From contig NC_090446.1 in the NCBI RefSeq assembly GCF_031143425.1, positions 1,549,436,749 to 1,549,500,748 on the forward strand: DNA of 64,000 bases, written 5' to 3'. The notes below the pieces were generated by a model that was given only the letters and a program-made list of their open reading frames with translations, ran no database searches and was not told the origin of the DNA. Both the position numbers and the translations under genes were made by a program. This document shows, piece by piece, positions 1 through 13,800 of this stretch (its first letter is position 1; the number at the start of each line of letters is the position of its first letter). This DNA comes from Pleurodeles waltl (taxonomy: Eukaryota > Chordata > Amphibia > Caudata > Salamandridae).

Positions 1-1470
1 TGTGTTTTCATGTGTGTATGTGCATTTGTGTGCACTCACGTGTTTGTGTGCATGTGTGCATGTGCATGTGTGTGCACTCATTTGTGTTTGTGTGCGTGTG
101 TGTGTGTGCATGTGTCCACACACACATGTGTTTGTGTGTGTGCATGTGTGTGCATGTGTGTGTGCATGTGTGTATGTGCATGTGTATGCACTCACAAGTG
201 TTTTTGTGTGTGTGCATGTGTTTATGTGCATGTGTATGCACTCACAAGTGCTTGTGTGTATTTGCATATGTGTATGTGCATGTGTGTTTACTCATAAGTG
301 TTTGTGTGTGTGCATGTGTGTACGTGCATATGTATGCACTCACATGTGTTTGTGTGCGTGCACTCACATGTGTTTTTGTGTTTGTGTGCATGTGTGTGTG
401 GATGTCTGCATATGCATGTGTGTACACTAACATGTGTTTGTGTGTGTGCATGTGTGTGTGCATGTGTGTCTGTGCATGTGTAGGCACTCACAAGTGTTAG
501 TGTGTGAGTGCATGTGTGTATGTGCATGTGTATGCACTCACAAATGTTTGTGTGTGTGTGCAGTCCCATGTGTTTGTGTCTGTGTGCATGTGAGTTTGCA
601 TGTGTATGCACTCACATGTGTTTGTGTGTGTGCACTCACATGCGTTTGTGTGTGTGCATGTATGTATGTGCATGTGTGTGCATTCACAACTGTTTGTGTG
701 TGTGTATGTGTGGGAGTATGTGCATGTGTAGACACTCACAAGTGTTTGTGTGTGTGCATGTGTGGATGTGCATGTGTGTGTGCTCACATGTGTTTGTGTG
801 TGCATGTGTGTATGTGCATGTGTATGCATTCACAAGTGGTTGTGTGTGTGTGCATGTGTGTATGTGTGTACACTCACATGTGTTTGTGTGTGTGCGTCTG
901 CATGTGTGTGTGCAAAGCCTGTGCACTCACAAGTGTTTGTGTGTGTGTGCATGTGTGTATGTGCATGCGTATGCCCTCACAAGCTTTTGTGTGTGTGCAT
1001 GTGTGTATGTGTGTGTACTCAAACTGTGTGTGTGTGCATGTGTGTATGTGCATGTGTATGCACTCACATGTGTTTGTGTGTGTGTGCGCAGTCACAAGTG
1101 TTTGTGTGTGTGCATGTGCGTATGTGCATGTGTGTGTGTGGGTGTGCATGTGTGTGTATGTGCATGTGTATGCACTGACAAGTGTTTGTGTGAGTGCATG
1201 TGCGTATGTGCATGTGTATGTACTCACAGGTGTTTGTGTGTGTGCATGTGTGAATGTGCATGTGTGTACTCACAAGTATTTGTGTGTGTGTGTGCATGTG
1301 TGTATGTGGATATGTATGCACACACAAGTGTTTGTATGTTTGTGTACATGTATGTGTGTATACTCACATGTGGTGCATGTGTGTGCACTCACATGTGTTT
1401 GTGTGTGTGCGTGTGCATGTGTGTGCACATGTGTGTGTACTCACAAGTGTTTGTGTGTGTGTGTGTATGT
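1..1470. repeat. Minisatellite block repeated at 9386-10850
   Basis: The order of unit variants here, including the rare AGTCCCATG variant near 560, CAAAGCCTG near 912 and GCGCAGTCAC near 1086, recurs in the same order at 9386 onward with an offset of 9383-9385 bp. Similarity fades after about 1.4 kb. This is a second, older 9.4-kb scale of duplication inside the array. Its left limit lies outside the window. Confidence 0.8.
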
Positions 1471-4400
1471 GTGTATGTGCATGTGTATGCATTCACAAGT
1501 GTTTGTGTGGTTGTGTGCATGTGTGTACATGCATTTGTGTGCACTCACATGTGTTTGTGCATGTGCGCATGTGTGTATGTGCATGTATGTGCACTCATGT
1601 GTTTGTGTGTGTGCATGTGTGTATGTGCATGAGTGTGCACGCACTTGTGTTTGTATGTGTGTGTTTGCATATGTGTGTGTGCATGTGTGTGTGCATGTGT
1701 GTGTGCATGTGTGTGTGCATGTGTGTGCACTCACATGTGTTTGCGTGTGTGTGTGCATGTGGGTATGTGCATGTGTGTGCACTCACATGTGTTTGTGTGT
1801 GTGCATGTGTATGCGTGAGTGTATGTGCATTTGTGTGCACTCACATTTGTTTGTGTGTGTGTGTGTGCATGTGTGTATGTGCATGTGCATTCACTCACAT
1901 GTGTTCGTGTGTGTACACCCACATATGTTTGAATGTGTGTGCATGTGTGTGTGGAGGTCTGTTTGTGCATGTGTTTTCACTCTTGTGTTTGTGTGCGTGT
2001 GCATTAGTGTGTGCATGTGTATGCACTCACAAGTGCTTGTGTGTGCACGTATGTGCACTCACAAGTGTTTGTGTGTGCATGCGTGTATGTGCATGCACTC
2101 ACAAGTGTTTGTGTGTGTGCATGTGTGTATGTGTGTGTACTCACAAGTGTTTGTGTGTGTGCATGTGCGTATGTGCATGTGTATGCACTCACATGTGTTT
2201 GTGTGTGCATGTGTGTATGTGCATGTGTGTGCACACACGTGTTTGTGCATGTGTGTGTGTGTATGTGAATTTGTGTGCACTTGCATGTGTTCGTGTGTGT
2301 GCACTCACATGTGTTTGTGTGTGTGTGCATGTGTGTGTATGTCTTTATGTGTATGTGTGTGCACTCACATGTGTTTGTGTGCGTGTGCATGTGTGTGTGT
2401 ATGTGTGTATGTGCATGTGTATGCACTCACAAGTGGTTTTATGTGTGTGTGCATGTGCGTATGTGTGTGTACTCACAAGTGTTTGTGTGTGTGTGTGTGC
2501 ATGTGTATACGTGCATGTGTATGCACTCACATGTGTTTGTGTGTGTGTGCATGCGTGTATGTGGATGTTTGTGCACTCCATGTGTTTGTGTGTGTGTGCA
2601 TGTGTGTGTGTGGATGTTTGTGCACTCCCATGTGTTTGTGTGTGTGTGCATGTGTGTGTGGATGTTTGTATGTGCATGTGTGTGCACTCACATGTGTTTA
2701 TGTGCGTGTGTGTGCATGTGTGTAATTGCATGTGTGTGTACTCACATGTGTTTGTGCATGTGTGTGCAAGTTTGTATGTGCGTGCACTCACATGTGTTTG
2801 TGTGTGTGTGCATGTGTGTGCATTCACAAGTGTTTGTGTGTCTGTGCATGTGTGTATGTGCATGTGTATACATTCACAAGTGTTTGTGTGTGTGCATGTG
2901 TGTACCTGCATGTGTGGACATTCACATGTGTTTGTGTGTGTGTGTATGTGCATTTGTGTGCACTCACATGCGTTTGTGTGTGTGTGCATGTGTGTATGTG
3001 CATTTGTGTGCACTCACATGCGTTTGTGTGTGTGTGCATGTGTGTATGTGCATTTGTGTGCACACACATGTGTTTGTGTGCATGTGTGTATGTGCATGTG
3101 TATGCACTGACATATGTTCGTGTGTGTGCACTCATATGCGTTTGTGTGTTTGTCTGTGTGTGCTTGTGTGTGTGGATTTCTATGTGCATTTGTCCGCACG
3201 CACATGTGTTTGTGTGTGTGTGTGTTCATGTGTGTGTGCATGTGCATGTGTATGCACTCCAAATTGACTGTGTGTGTGTACGTGCATGTGTATGCACTCA
3301 CAAGTGTTTGTGTGTGTTTGCATGTGTGTTTGTGCATGTTTGTGTACTCACATTTTGTTTGTGTGTGTGTGTGTGGATGTCTGTATGTGTATGTGTGCGG
3401 GTGTGTGCATGTGCATAATTGCATGTGTGTGTACTCACATGTGTTTGTGTATGTGTGCATGTGTGTGTATGTGCGTGCACTCACATGTGTTTGTGTGTGT
3501 GTGTGTGCATGTACATGTGTGAGCACTCGCAAGTGTTTGTGTGATTGTGCATGTGTGTATGTGCATGTGTATACATTCACAAGTGTTTGTGTGTGCATGT
3601 GTGTATGTGCATGTGTGTGCACTCACATGTGTTTGTGTGTGTGTGCATGTGCGTATGTGGATGTGTGTGCCCATGTGTGTGTGCATGCATGTGTGTATGT
3701 GCATGTGTGTGTGCATGTGTGTATGTGCAATTTGTGTGCACTCATGTGTTTGTGTGTGTGTGTGTGCATGTGTGTATGTGCATGTGTACACACTCACATA
3801 TGTTTGTGTGTGTGCCCTCATATGTGTTTGGGTGTGTGTGCTTGTGTGCGTGGATGTCTATGTGCATATGTTCGCACGCACATGTGTTTGTGTGTGCATG
3901 TGTGTGTGCATGTGTGTATGTGCATGTGTATGCACTACCAAGTGACTATGTGTGTGTACGTGCATGTGTGTATGTGCATGTGTGTATGTGCATGTGTGTG
4001 AACTCACAAGTGTTTGTGTGTGTTTGCATGTATGCATGTGTGTGTACTCACATGTGTTTGTGTGTGTGTGCATGCGTGTGGATGTCTGTATGTGCATGTG
4101 TGCGCACTCACATGTGTTTGTGTGCATGTGCATGTGTGTATGTGCATGTGTATGCACTCACAAGTGTGTGTGTGAGCGTGTGTGTATGTGAATGTGTGTG
4201 CATGTGTGTGCACTCACAAGTTTTTGTGTGTGTGCATGTGTGTATGTGCATGTACTCACAAGTGTTTGTGTGTGTGTATGTGTGTATGTGTGTGTACTCA
4301 CAAGTGATTGTGTGTGTGCATGTGTGTATGTGCATTTGTATGCACTCACATGTGTTTGTGTGTGTGTGCATGTGTGTATGTGCATGTGTGTGCCCTCGCA

Positions 4401-5027
4401 TGTGTTCGTGTGTGTGCACTCACATGTGTTTGTGTGTGCGTGTGTGTATGTGTGCATGTGTGTGTGGATGTCTGTATGTGCATGTGTGTGCACTCACATG
4501 TGTTTGTGTGCGTATGTGTGTGCATGTGTGTAATTGCATGTGTGTATGTGCATGCACTCACATGTGTTTGTGTGTGTGTGCATGTGCATGTGTGCACTCA
4601 CATAAGTGTTTGTGTGTGTGCATGTGTGTACGTGCGTGTGTGGGCACTCACATGTGTGTGTGTGCATCTGTGTATGTGCATGTGTGTGCCCATGTGTGTG
4701 TGCATGCATGTGTTTATGTGCATGTGTGTGTCCATGTGTGTATGTGCATTTGTGTGCACTCACATGTGTTTGTGTGTGTGTGTGTGCATGTGTGTGTGCA
4801 TGTGTGTGCATGTGTGTATGTGCATTTGGGTGCACTCACATGTGTTTGTGTATATGTGTGTATGTGCATGTGTATGCACTCACATGTGTTTGTGTGTGTG
4901 CACTCATATGTGTTTGTGTGTTTGTGTGTGAGTGCTGGTGTGTGGATGTCTATGTGCATGTGTCCACACGCACATGTGTTTGTGTGTGCATGTGCATGTG
5001 TGTGCATGTGTATATGTGCATGTGTAT

Positions 5028-6352
5028 GCACTCACAAGTGATTGTGTGTGTGTACGTGCATGTGTGTATGTGCATTTGTATGCACTCACAATTGGTTGTG
5101 TGTGTGTGCATGTGTGTATGTGCATATGTATGCACTCACATGTGTGTGTGTGTGTGTGTGTGTGCACTCACATGTGTTTGTGTGTGTGTGCATGTGTGTG
5201 TGGATGTCAGTGTATGCATGTGTGTGCACTAACATGTGTTTGTGTGTGTGCATGTGTGTGCATGTGTGTATGTGTATGCACTCACAAGTGTTTGTGTGTG
5301 TGCATGTGTGTATGTGCATGTGTACTCACAAGTGTTTGTGTGTGTGCATGTGTATGTACTCATGTGTGTTTGTGTGTGTGCATGTGTGTATGTGTATGTG
5401 CATGTGTGTGTACTCATATGTGTTTGTATGTGCATGTGTGTATGTGCATATGTGTGCACTCACATGTATTATGTGTGTGTGTGTGTGTGCATGTGTGTGC
5501 ACTCACAAGTGTTTGTGTGTGTGCATGTGTGTATGTGCCTGTGTATGCATTCACAAGTGTTTGTGTGTGTGTATGTGCATGTGTGTACGTGCATGTGTGT
5601 GCACTCACATGTGTTTGTGTGTGTGCCTCTGCATGTGTGTGTGCATGTGTGTGCACTCACACATTTTGGTGTTTGTGTGCCTGTGTGTATGTGCAGGTGT
5701 ATGCACTCACAAGTGTTTGTGTGTGTGCATGTGTGTATGTGTTTACTCATAAGTGTTTGTGTGTGTGCATGTGTGTATGTGTATTCACTCACATGTGTTT
5801 GTGTGTGTGTGCAAACACATGTGTTTGTGTGTGCATATGTGTATGTGTGTGCACTCACAAGTGTTTGTGTGTGTGCATGTGTGTATGTGCATGTGTATGC
5901 ATTCACAAGTGTTTGTGTGCATGTGTTTATGTGCATGTGTTTGTGTGTGTGTGTGCATATGTGTGCATAAGTGTATGTGCATGTGTGTGCACTCAAATGT
6001 GTTTGTGTGTGTGTGCATGTACATGTGTGCATGTGTATGCATTCACAAGTGTTTGTGTGTGTGCTTGTGTGTACGTGCATGTGTGTGCACTCACATGTGT
6101 TTGTGTGTGTGTGCATGTGTGTATATGCACGTGTGTGTGCATGTTTGTATGTGCATTTTTGTGCACTCACATGTGTTTGTGTGTATGTGCCTGTGTGTGC
6201 ACTCATTTGTGTTTGTGTGTGTGTGTGTGCATCTGTGTATGTGCATGTGTGTGTACTCACATGTGCATGTGTGTGTGTGCTTGTGCATGTGTGTGTGCAT
6301 GTGTGTGCACTCACAAGTGTTTGTGGGTGCATGTGTGTATGTGCATGTGAAT
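5028..6352. repeat. Higher-order repeat copy A (~1.33 kb)
   Basis: First of three consecutive higher-order units. It starts at GCACTCACAAGTGATTGTG and includes the marker variants TGTATTATG (near 5466) and CTCTGCATG (near 5627). It is about 94 bp shorter than the next two copies because minisatellite units are missing, including the TGACCATG block that copies B and C carry near 7512 and 8931. Confidence 0.8.
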
Positions 6353-7771
6353 GCACTCACAAGTGATTGTGTGTGTGTACGTGCATGTGTGTATGTGCAT
6401 TTGTATGCACTCACAATTGTTTGTGTGTGTGTGCATGTGTGTATGTGCATATGTATGCACTCACGTGTGTGTGTGTGCACTCACATGTGTTTGTGTGTGT
6501 GTGCATGTGTGTGTGGATGTCAGTGTATGCATGTGTGTGCACTAACATGTGTTTGTGTGTGTGCATGTGTGTATGTGTATGCACTCACAAGTGTTTGTGT
6601 GTGTGCATGTGTGTATGTGCATGTGTACTCACAAGTGTTTGTGTGTGTGCATGTGTATGTACTCACGTGTGTTTGTGTGTGTGCATGTGTGTATGTGCAT
6701 GTGTGTGTACTCATATGTGTTTGTGTGTGCATGTGTGTATGTGCATATGTGTGCACTCACATGTATTATGTGTGTGTGTGTGTGCATGTGTGTGCACTCA
6801 CAAGTGTTTGTGTGTGTGCATGTGTGTATGTGCCTGTGTATGCATTCACAAGTGTTTGTGTGTGTGTATGTGCATGTGTGTACGTGCATGTGTGTGCACT
6901 CACATGTGTTTGTGTGTGTGCCTCTGCATGTGTGTGTGCATGTGTGTGCACTCACACGTGTTGTTGTTTGTGTGCCTGTGTGTATGTGCAGGTGTATGCA
7001 CTCACAAGTGTTTGTGTGTGTGCATGTGTGTATGTGTGTTTACTCATAAGTGTTTGTGTGTGTGCATGTGTGTATGTGTATGTGTATTCACTCACATGTG
7101 TTTGTGTGTGTGTGCAATCACATGTGTTTGTGTGTGCATATGTGTATGTGCATGTGTGTGCACTCACAAGTGTTTGTGTGTGTGCATGTGTGTATGTGCA
7201 TGTGTATGCATTCACAAGTGTTTGTGTGCATGTGTTTATGTGCATGTGTTTGTGTGTGTGTGTGTGTGTGTGCATATGTGTGCATGAGTGTATGTGCATG
7301 TGTGTGCACTCACATGTGTTTGTGTGTGTGTGCATGTGTGTCCAAGTGTGTATGTGCATGTGTATGCACTCAAATGTGTTTGTGTGTGTGTGCATGTACA
7401 TGTGTGCATGTGTATGCATTCACAAGTGTTTGTGTGTGTGCTTGTGTGTACGTGCATGTGTGTGCACTCACATGTGTTTGTGTGTGTGTGCATGTGTGTA
7501 TATGCATGGGTGTGACCATGTGTGTGTGCATGCATGTGTGTATGTGCACGTGTGTGTGCATGTTTGTATGTGCATTTTTGTGCACTCACATGTGTTTGTG
7601 TGTATGTGCCTGTGTGTGCACTCATTTGTGTTTGTGTGTGTGTGTGTGCATCTGTGTATGTGCATGTGTGTGTACTCACATGTGCATGTGTGTGTGTGCT
7701 TGTGCATGTGTGTGTGCATGTGTGTGCACTCACAAGTGTTTGTGGGTGCATGTGTGTATGTGCATGTGAAT
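6353..7771. repeat. Higher-order repeat copy B (1419 bp)
   Basis: Second higher-order unit. It matches 7772-9195 almost base for base at a constant offset of 1419 bp, including TGTATTATG (near 6770), the CACACGTGTTGTTG variant (near 6951) and TGACCATG (near 7512). The very low divergence from copy C indicates a recent duplication. Confidence 0.85.
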
Positions 7772-9195
7772 GCACTCACAAGTGATTGTGTGTGTGTACG
7801 TGCATGTGTGTATGTGCATTTGTATGCACTCACAATTGTTTGTGTGTGTGTGCATGTGTGTATGTGCATATGTATGCACTCACGTGTGTGTGTGTGCACT
7901 CACATGTGTTTGTGTGTGTGTGCATGTGTGTGTGGATGTCAGTGTATGCATGTGTGTGCACTAACATGTGTTTGTGTGTGTGCATGTGTGTATGTGTATG
8001 CACTCACAAGTGTTTGTGTGTGTGCATGTGTGTATGTGCATGTGTACTCACAAGTGTTTGTGTGTGTGCATGTGTATGTACTCACGTGTGTTTGTGTGTG
8101 TGCATGTGTGTATGTGCATGTGTGTGTACTCATATGTGTTTGCGTGTGCATGTGTGTATGTGCATATGTGTGCACTCACATGTATTATGTGTGTGTGTGT
8201 GTGCATGTGTGTGCACTCACAAGTGTTTGTGTGTGTGCATGTGTGTATGTGCCTGTGTATGCATTCACAAGTGTTTGTGTGTGTGTATGTGCATGTGTGT
8301 ACGTGCATGTGTGTGCACTCACATGTGTTTGTGTGTGTGCCTCTGCATGTGTGTGTGCATGTGTGTGCACTCACACGTGTTGTTGTTTGTGTGCCTGTGT
8401 GTATGTGCAGGTGTATGCACTCACAAGTGTTTGTGTGTGTGCATGTGTGTATGTGTGTTTACTCATAAGTGTTTGTGTGTGTGCATGTGTGTATGTGTAT
8501 GTGTATTCACTCACATGTGTTTGTGTGTGTGTGCAATCACATGTGTTTGTGTGTGCATATGTGTATGTGCATGTGTGTGCACTCACAAGTGTTTGTGTGT
8601 GTGCATGTGTGTATGTGCATGTGTATGCATTCACAAGTGTTTGTGTGCATGTGTTTATGTGCATGTGTTTGTGTGTGTGTGTGTGTGTGTGCATATGTGT
8701 GCATGAGTGTATGTGCATGTGTGTGCACTCACATGTGTTTGTGTGTGTGTGCATGTGTGTCCAAGTGTGTATGTGCATGTGTATGCACTCAAATGTGTTT
8801 GTGTGTGTGTGCATGTGCATGTGTGCATGTGTATGCATTCTCAAGTGTTTGTGTGTGTGCTTGTGTGTACGTGCATGTGTGTGCACTCACATGTGTTTGT
8901 GTGTGTGTGCATGTGTGTATATGCATGTGTGTGACCATGTGTGTGTGCATGCATGTGTGTATGTGCACGTGTGTGTGCATGTGTGTATGTGCATTTTTGT
9001 GCACTCACATGTGTTTGTGTGTATGTGCCTGTGTGTGCACTCATTTGTGTTTGTGTGCGCGTGTGTGTGTGCATCTGTGTATGTGCATGTGTGTGTACTC
9101 ACATGTGCATGTGTGTGTGTGTGCTTGTGCATGTGTGTGTGCATGTGTGTGCACTCACAAGTGTTTGTGGGTGCATGTGTGTATGTGCATGTGAA
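7772..9195. repeat. Higher-order repeat copy C (~1.42 kb)
   Basis: Third higher-order unit, offset 1419 bp from copy B, with only scattered substitutions (for example TTTGCGTGTGC near 8140 where copy B has TTTGTGTGTGC). It ends where the next copy would begin: near 9197 the sequence reads GAATGCATTCACAAGTGTTT instead of the expected start. Confidence 0.8.
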
Positions 9196-9385
9196 TGCAT
9201 TCACAAGTGTTTGTCTGTGTGCATGTGTGTAGGTGCATGTGTGTGTGCACTCACCTGTGTTTGTACATGTGTGTATGAGCGTATGTGCATGTGTGTGCCC
9301 ATTTGCATGTGCTTGCATGTGGATATGTGCACATGTGTGTGTGCATGTGTGTATGGGCATTTGTGTGCAATCACATGTGTTTGTG

Positions 9386-10850
9386 TGTGTTTTCATGTGT
9401 GTATGTGCATTTGTGTGCACTCACGTGTTTGTGTGCATGTGTGCATGTGCATGTGTGTGCACTCATTTGTGTTTGTGTGCGTGTGTGTGTGTGCATGTGT
9501 CCACACACACATGTGTTTGTGTGTGTGCATGTGTGCATGTGTGTGTGCATGTGTGTATGTGCATGTGTATGCACTCACAAGTGTTTTTGTGTGTGTGCAT
9601 GTGTTTATGTGCATGTGTATGCACTCACAAGTGCTTGTGTGTATTTGCATATGTGTATGTGCATGTGTGTTTACTCATAAGTGTTTGTGTGTGTGCATGT
9701 GTGTACGTGCATATGTATGCACTCACATGTGTTTGTGTGCGTGCACTCACATGTGTTTTTGTGTTTGTGTGCATGTGTGTGTGGATGTCTGCATATGCAT
9801 GTGTGTACACTAACATGTGTTTGTGTGTGTGCATGTGTGTGTGCATGTGTGTCTGTGCATGTGTAGGCACTCACAAGTGTTAGTGTGTGAGTGCATGTGT
9901 GTATGTGCATGTGTATGCACTCACAAATGTTTGTGTGTGTGTGCAGTCCCATGTGTTTGTGTCTGTGTGCATGTGAGTGTGCATGTGTATGCACTCACAT
10001 GTGTTTGTGTGTGTGCACTCACATGCGTTTGTGTGTGTGCATGTGTGTATGTGCATGTGTGTGCATTCACAACTGTTTGTGTGTGTGTATGTGTTGGAGT
10101 ATGTGCATGTGTAGACACTCACAAGTGTTTGTGTGTGTGCATGTGTGGATGTGCATGTGTGTGTGCTCACATGTGTTTGTGTGTGCATGTGTGTATGTGC
10201 ATGTGTATGCATTCACAAGTGGTTGTGTGTGTGTGCATGTGTGTATGTGCATGTGTGTACACTCACATGTGTTTGTGTGTGTGCGTCTGCATGTGTGTGT
10301 GCAAAGCCTGTGCACTCACAAGTGTTTGTGTGTGTGTGCATGTGTGTATGTGCATGCGTATGCCCTCACAAGCTTTTGTGTGTGTGCATGTGTGTATGTG
10401 TGTGTACTCAAACTGTGTGTGTGTGCATGTGTGTATGTGCATGTGTATGCACTCACATGTGTTTGTGTGTGTGTGCGCAGTCACAAGTGTTTGTGTGTGT
10501 GCATGTTTCGTATGTGCATGTGTGTGTGTGGGTGTGCATGTGTGTGTATGTGCATGTGTATGCACTGACAAGTGTTTGTGTGAGTGCATGTGCGTATGTG
10601 CATATGTATGTACTCACAACTGTGTGTGTGCATGTGTGTATGTGCATGTGTGTACTCACAAGTATTTGTGTGTGTGTGTGTGCATGTGTGTATGTGCATA
10701 TGTATGCACACACAAGTGTTTGTATGTGTGTGTACATGTACTTGTGAGTACTCACATGTGTTTGTGTGTGCATGTGCATGTGTGTGCACTCACATGTGTT
10801 TGTGTGTGTGCATGTGTGTGCACATGTGTGTGTACTCACAAGTGTTTGTG
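9386..10850. repeat. Minisatellite block matching 1-1470
   Basis: Second copy of the block that opens the window. It carries the same ordered markers (AGTCCCATG near 9945, CAAAGCCTG near 10303, GCGCAGTCAC near 10474). Small differences, such as GCATGTTTCGTATG at 10501 and a few unit-length changes, show independent drift after duplication. Confidence 0.8.
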
Positions 10851-13800
10851 TGTGCATGTGTGTATTTGCATATGTATGCACTCACATGTGTTTGTGTGTG
10901 CGTTTGTGCATGTGTGTATACTCACAATTGTTTGTGTGTCTGCGTGTGTATGTGCATTTGTGTGCACTCACATGTGTTTGTGTGTTTGTGCATCTCTGTA
11001 TGTGTATATGTATGCACTCAAATATGTTTGTGCGTGTGCACCCACATGTGTTTGTGTGCATGTGCATGTGTGTGTGGATGTCTGTATGTGCATGTGTGTG
11101 CACTCTCATGTGTTTGTGTGCGTGTGCATGTGTGTGTGTGAATGAGTATGCACTCACATGTGTTTGTGTGTGTGTGCATGTGTGTATGTGCATGTGTGTG
11201 TACTCACAAGTGTGTGTGTGTGTGTGTGTGCATGTGTGTATGCACTCACATGTGTTTGTGTGTGCACTCACATGTGCGTATGCATGTGTGTATGTGCATG
11301 TGTGTGCACTTACATGTGTTTGTATGTGTGTGTTTGCATGTGTGTGTATGTGTGTATATGAATGTGTGTGCACTCACATGTTTGTGTGTGTGTGCATGTG
11401 TGTATGTGCATGTGTGTGCACTCACATGTTTGTGTGAGTGTGTGTGTGCATGTGTGTCTGCGTGTGTATGTGCATTTGTGTGCACTCACATGTGTTTGTG
11501 TGGTTGTGCATCTCTGTATGTGCATATGTATGCACTCACATATGTTCGTGTGTGTGCACCCACATGTGTTTGTGTGTATGTGCATGTGTGTGTGGATGTC
11601 TGTATGTGCATGTGTGTGCACTCACATGTGTTTGTGTGTGTGTGCATGTGTGTGTGTGTGTGTGTGAATGAGTATGCACTCACATGTGTTTGTGTGTGTG
11701 TTCATATGTGTATGTGCATGTGTGTGTACTCACAAGTGTGTGTGTGTGTGTGCATGTGTGTATGCACTCACATGTGTTTGTGTGTGTGTGCACTCACATG
11801 TGCGTATGCATGTGTGTATGTGCACTCACATGTTTTTGTGTAAGTGTGTGTGCATGTGTGTATACTCACTATTGTTTGTGTGTGTGCATGTGGGAATGTG
11901 CATGTGTGTGCACTCACATGTGTTTGTGTGTGTGTGTGCATGTGTGTACACTCACTATTGTTTGTGTGTGTGCATGTGGGAACGTGCATGTGTGTGCACT
12001 CACATGTTTTTGATTGTGCGTGTTTGCATATGTGTGTGTGCAAGTGTGTATGTACATGTGTGTGCACTCACATGCGTTTGTGTGTGTGTGTGTGTGCATG
12101 TGTGTATATTTATGTGTGGGTACTCACATGTATTTGTGTAAGTGAGTGTCTGCATGTGTGTGTGTGTGTGTGTATGTGCATTTGTCTGCACTCACATGTG
12201 TTTGTGTGTGTGTGCATGTGTGAATGTTCATATGTATGCACTCACGTGTGTTTTTGTGTGTGTGCATGTGTGTATGTGCATGTGTATGCATTCACAAGTG
12301 TTTCTGTGTGTGCATATGTGTGCACTCACTTGTGTGTGGATGTCTCTATGTGCATGTGTGTGCACTCACAAGTGTTTTGTGTGTGTGTATATGTGTGTGT
12401 GCATGTGTGTATGTGTATGCTCTCCAAAGTTTTTGTGTGAGTGCATGTGTGTATGTGCATGTGTATGTACTCACAAGTGTGTGTGTGCATGTGTGTATGT
12501 GCTTGTGTGTGTACTCACAAGTGTTTGTGTGCGTGTGTGCATGTTTTTGTGTGTACCCACATGTGTTTGTGTGTGTGTGTGTGCATGTGTTTGTGCATGT
12601 GTGTGCACTCACATGTGTGTGTGTGTATGTGTGTATGTGCATGTGTGTGCACTCACATGTTTGTGTGAGTGTGTGTGTGCATGTGTGTCTGCATGTGTAT
12701 GTGCATTTGTGTGCACTCACATGTGTTTGTGTGTTTGTGCATCTCTGTATGTTCATATGTATGCACTCACATATGTTCGTGCGTGTGCACCCACATGTGT
12801 TTGTGTGAATGTGCATGTGTGTGTGGATGTCTGTATGTGAATGTGTGTGCACTCACATGTGTTTGTGTGCGTGTGCATGTGTGTTTGTGTGTGAATGAGT
12901 ATGCACTCACATGTGTTTGTGTGCGTGTTCATGTGTGTATGTGCATGTGTGTGTACTCACAAGTGTGTGTGTGCATGTGTGTATGCACTCACATGTGTTT
13001 GTGTGTGTGTGCACTCACATGTGCGTATGCATGTGTGTATGTGCACTCACATGTTTTTGTGTAAGTGTGTGTGCATGTGTGTATACTCACTATTGTTTGT
13101 GTGTGTGCATGTGGGAATGTGCATGTGTGTGCACTCACATGTGTTTGTGTGTGCATGTGTGTACACTCACTATTGTTTGTGTGTGTGCATGTGGGAACGT
13201 GCATGTGTGTGCACTCACATGTGCTTGTGTGTGTGCATTTGTGTATGTGCATGTGTGGGCACTCCCATAAGTTTGTTTGTGTGTGTTTTTGCATATGTGT
13301 GTGCATGTGTGTATATGCATGTGTGTATGCACTCACATGTGTTTGTGTGTGTGTGCACTCACATGTGCGTATGCATGTGTGTATGTGCATGTGTGTGCAC
13401 TCACATGTTTTTGTGTGTGTGTGTGTGCATGTGTGTATACTCACAATTGTTTGTGTGTGTGCATGTGTGAACGTGCATGTGTGTGCACTCACATGTGCTT
13501 GTGTGTGTGCATTTGTGTATGTGCATGTGTGGGCACTCCCATAAGTTTGTTTGTGTGTGTTTTTGCATATGTGTGTGCATGTGTGTATATGCATGTGTGT
13601 GCACTCACATGTGTTTGTGTGTGTGTGTGTGTGCATGTGTGTATATTTATGTGTGGGCACTCACGTATTTCTGTGAGTGTGTGTGTGCATGTGTGTGTGT
13701 GTGTGTATGTGCATTTGTGTGCACTCACATGTGTTTGTGTGTGTGTGCATATGTGTATGTTCATATGTATGCACCCATGTGTGTCTGTGTGTGTGCATGT

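Noticed and set aside
5753..9232. A 1159-codon open frame, and many other long frames across 1-17676 and 20686-27191
   Set aside because: The sequence is a TG-rich minisatellite with very few possible stop codons. Long frames occur in several frames and on both strands at once, and the products are Cys/Val/His or Thr/His repeats following the DNA unit. No domain or start context supports a gene.
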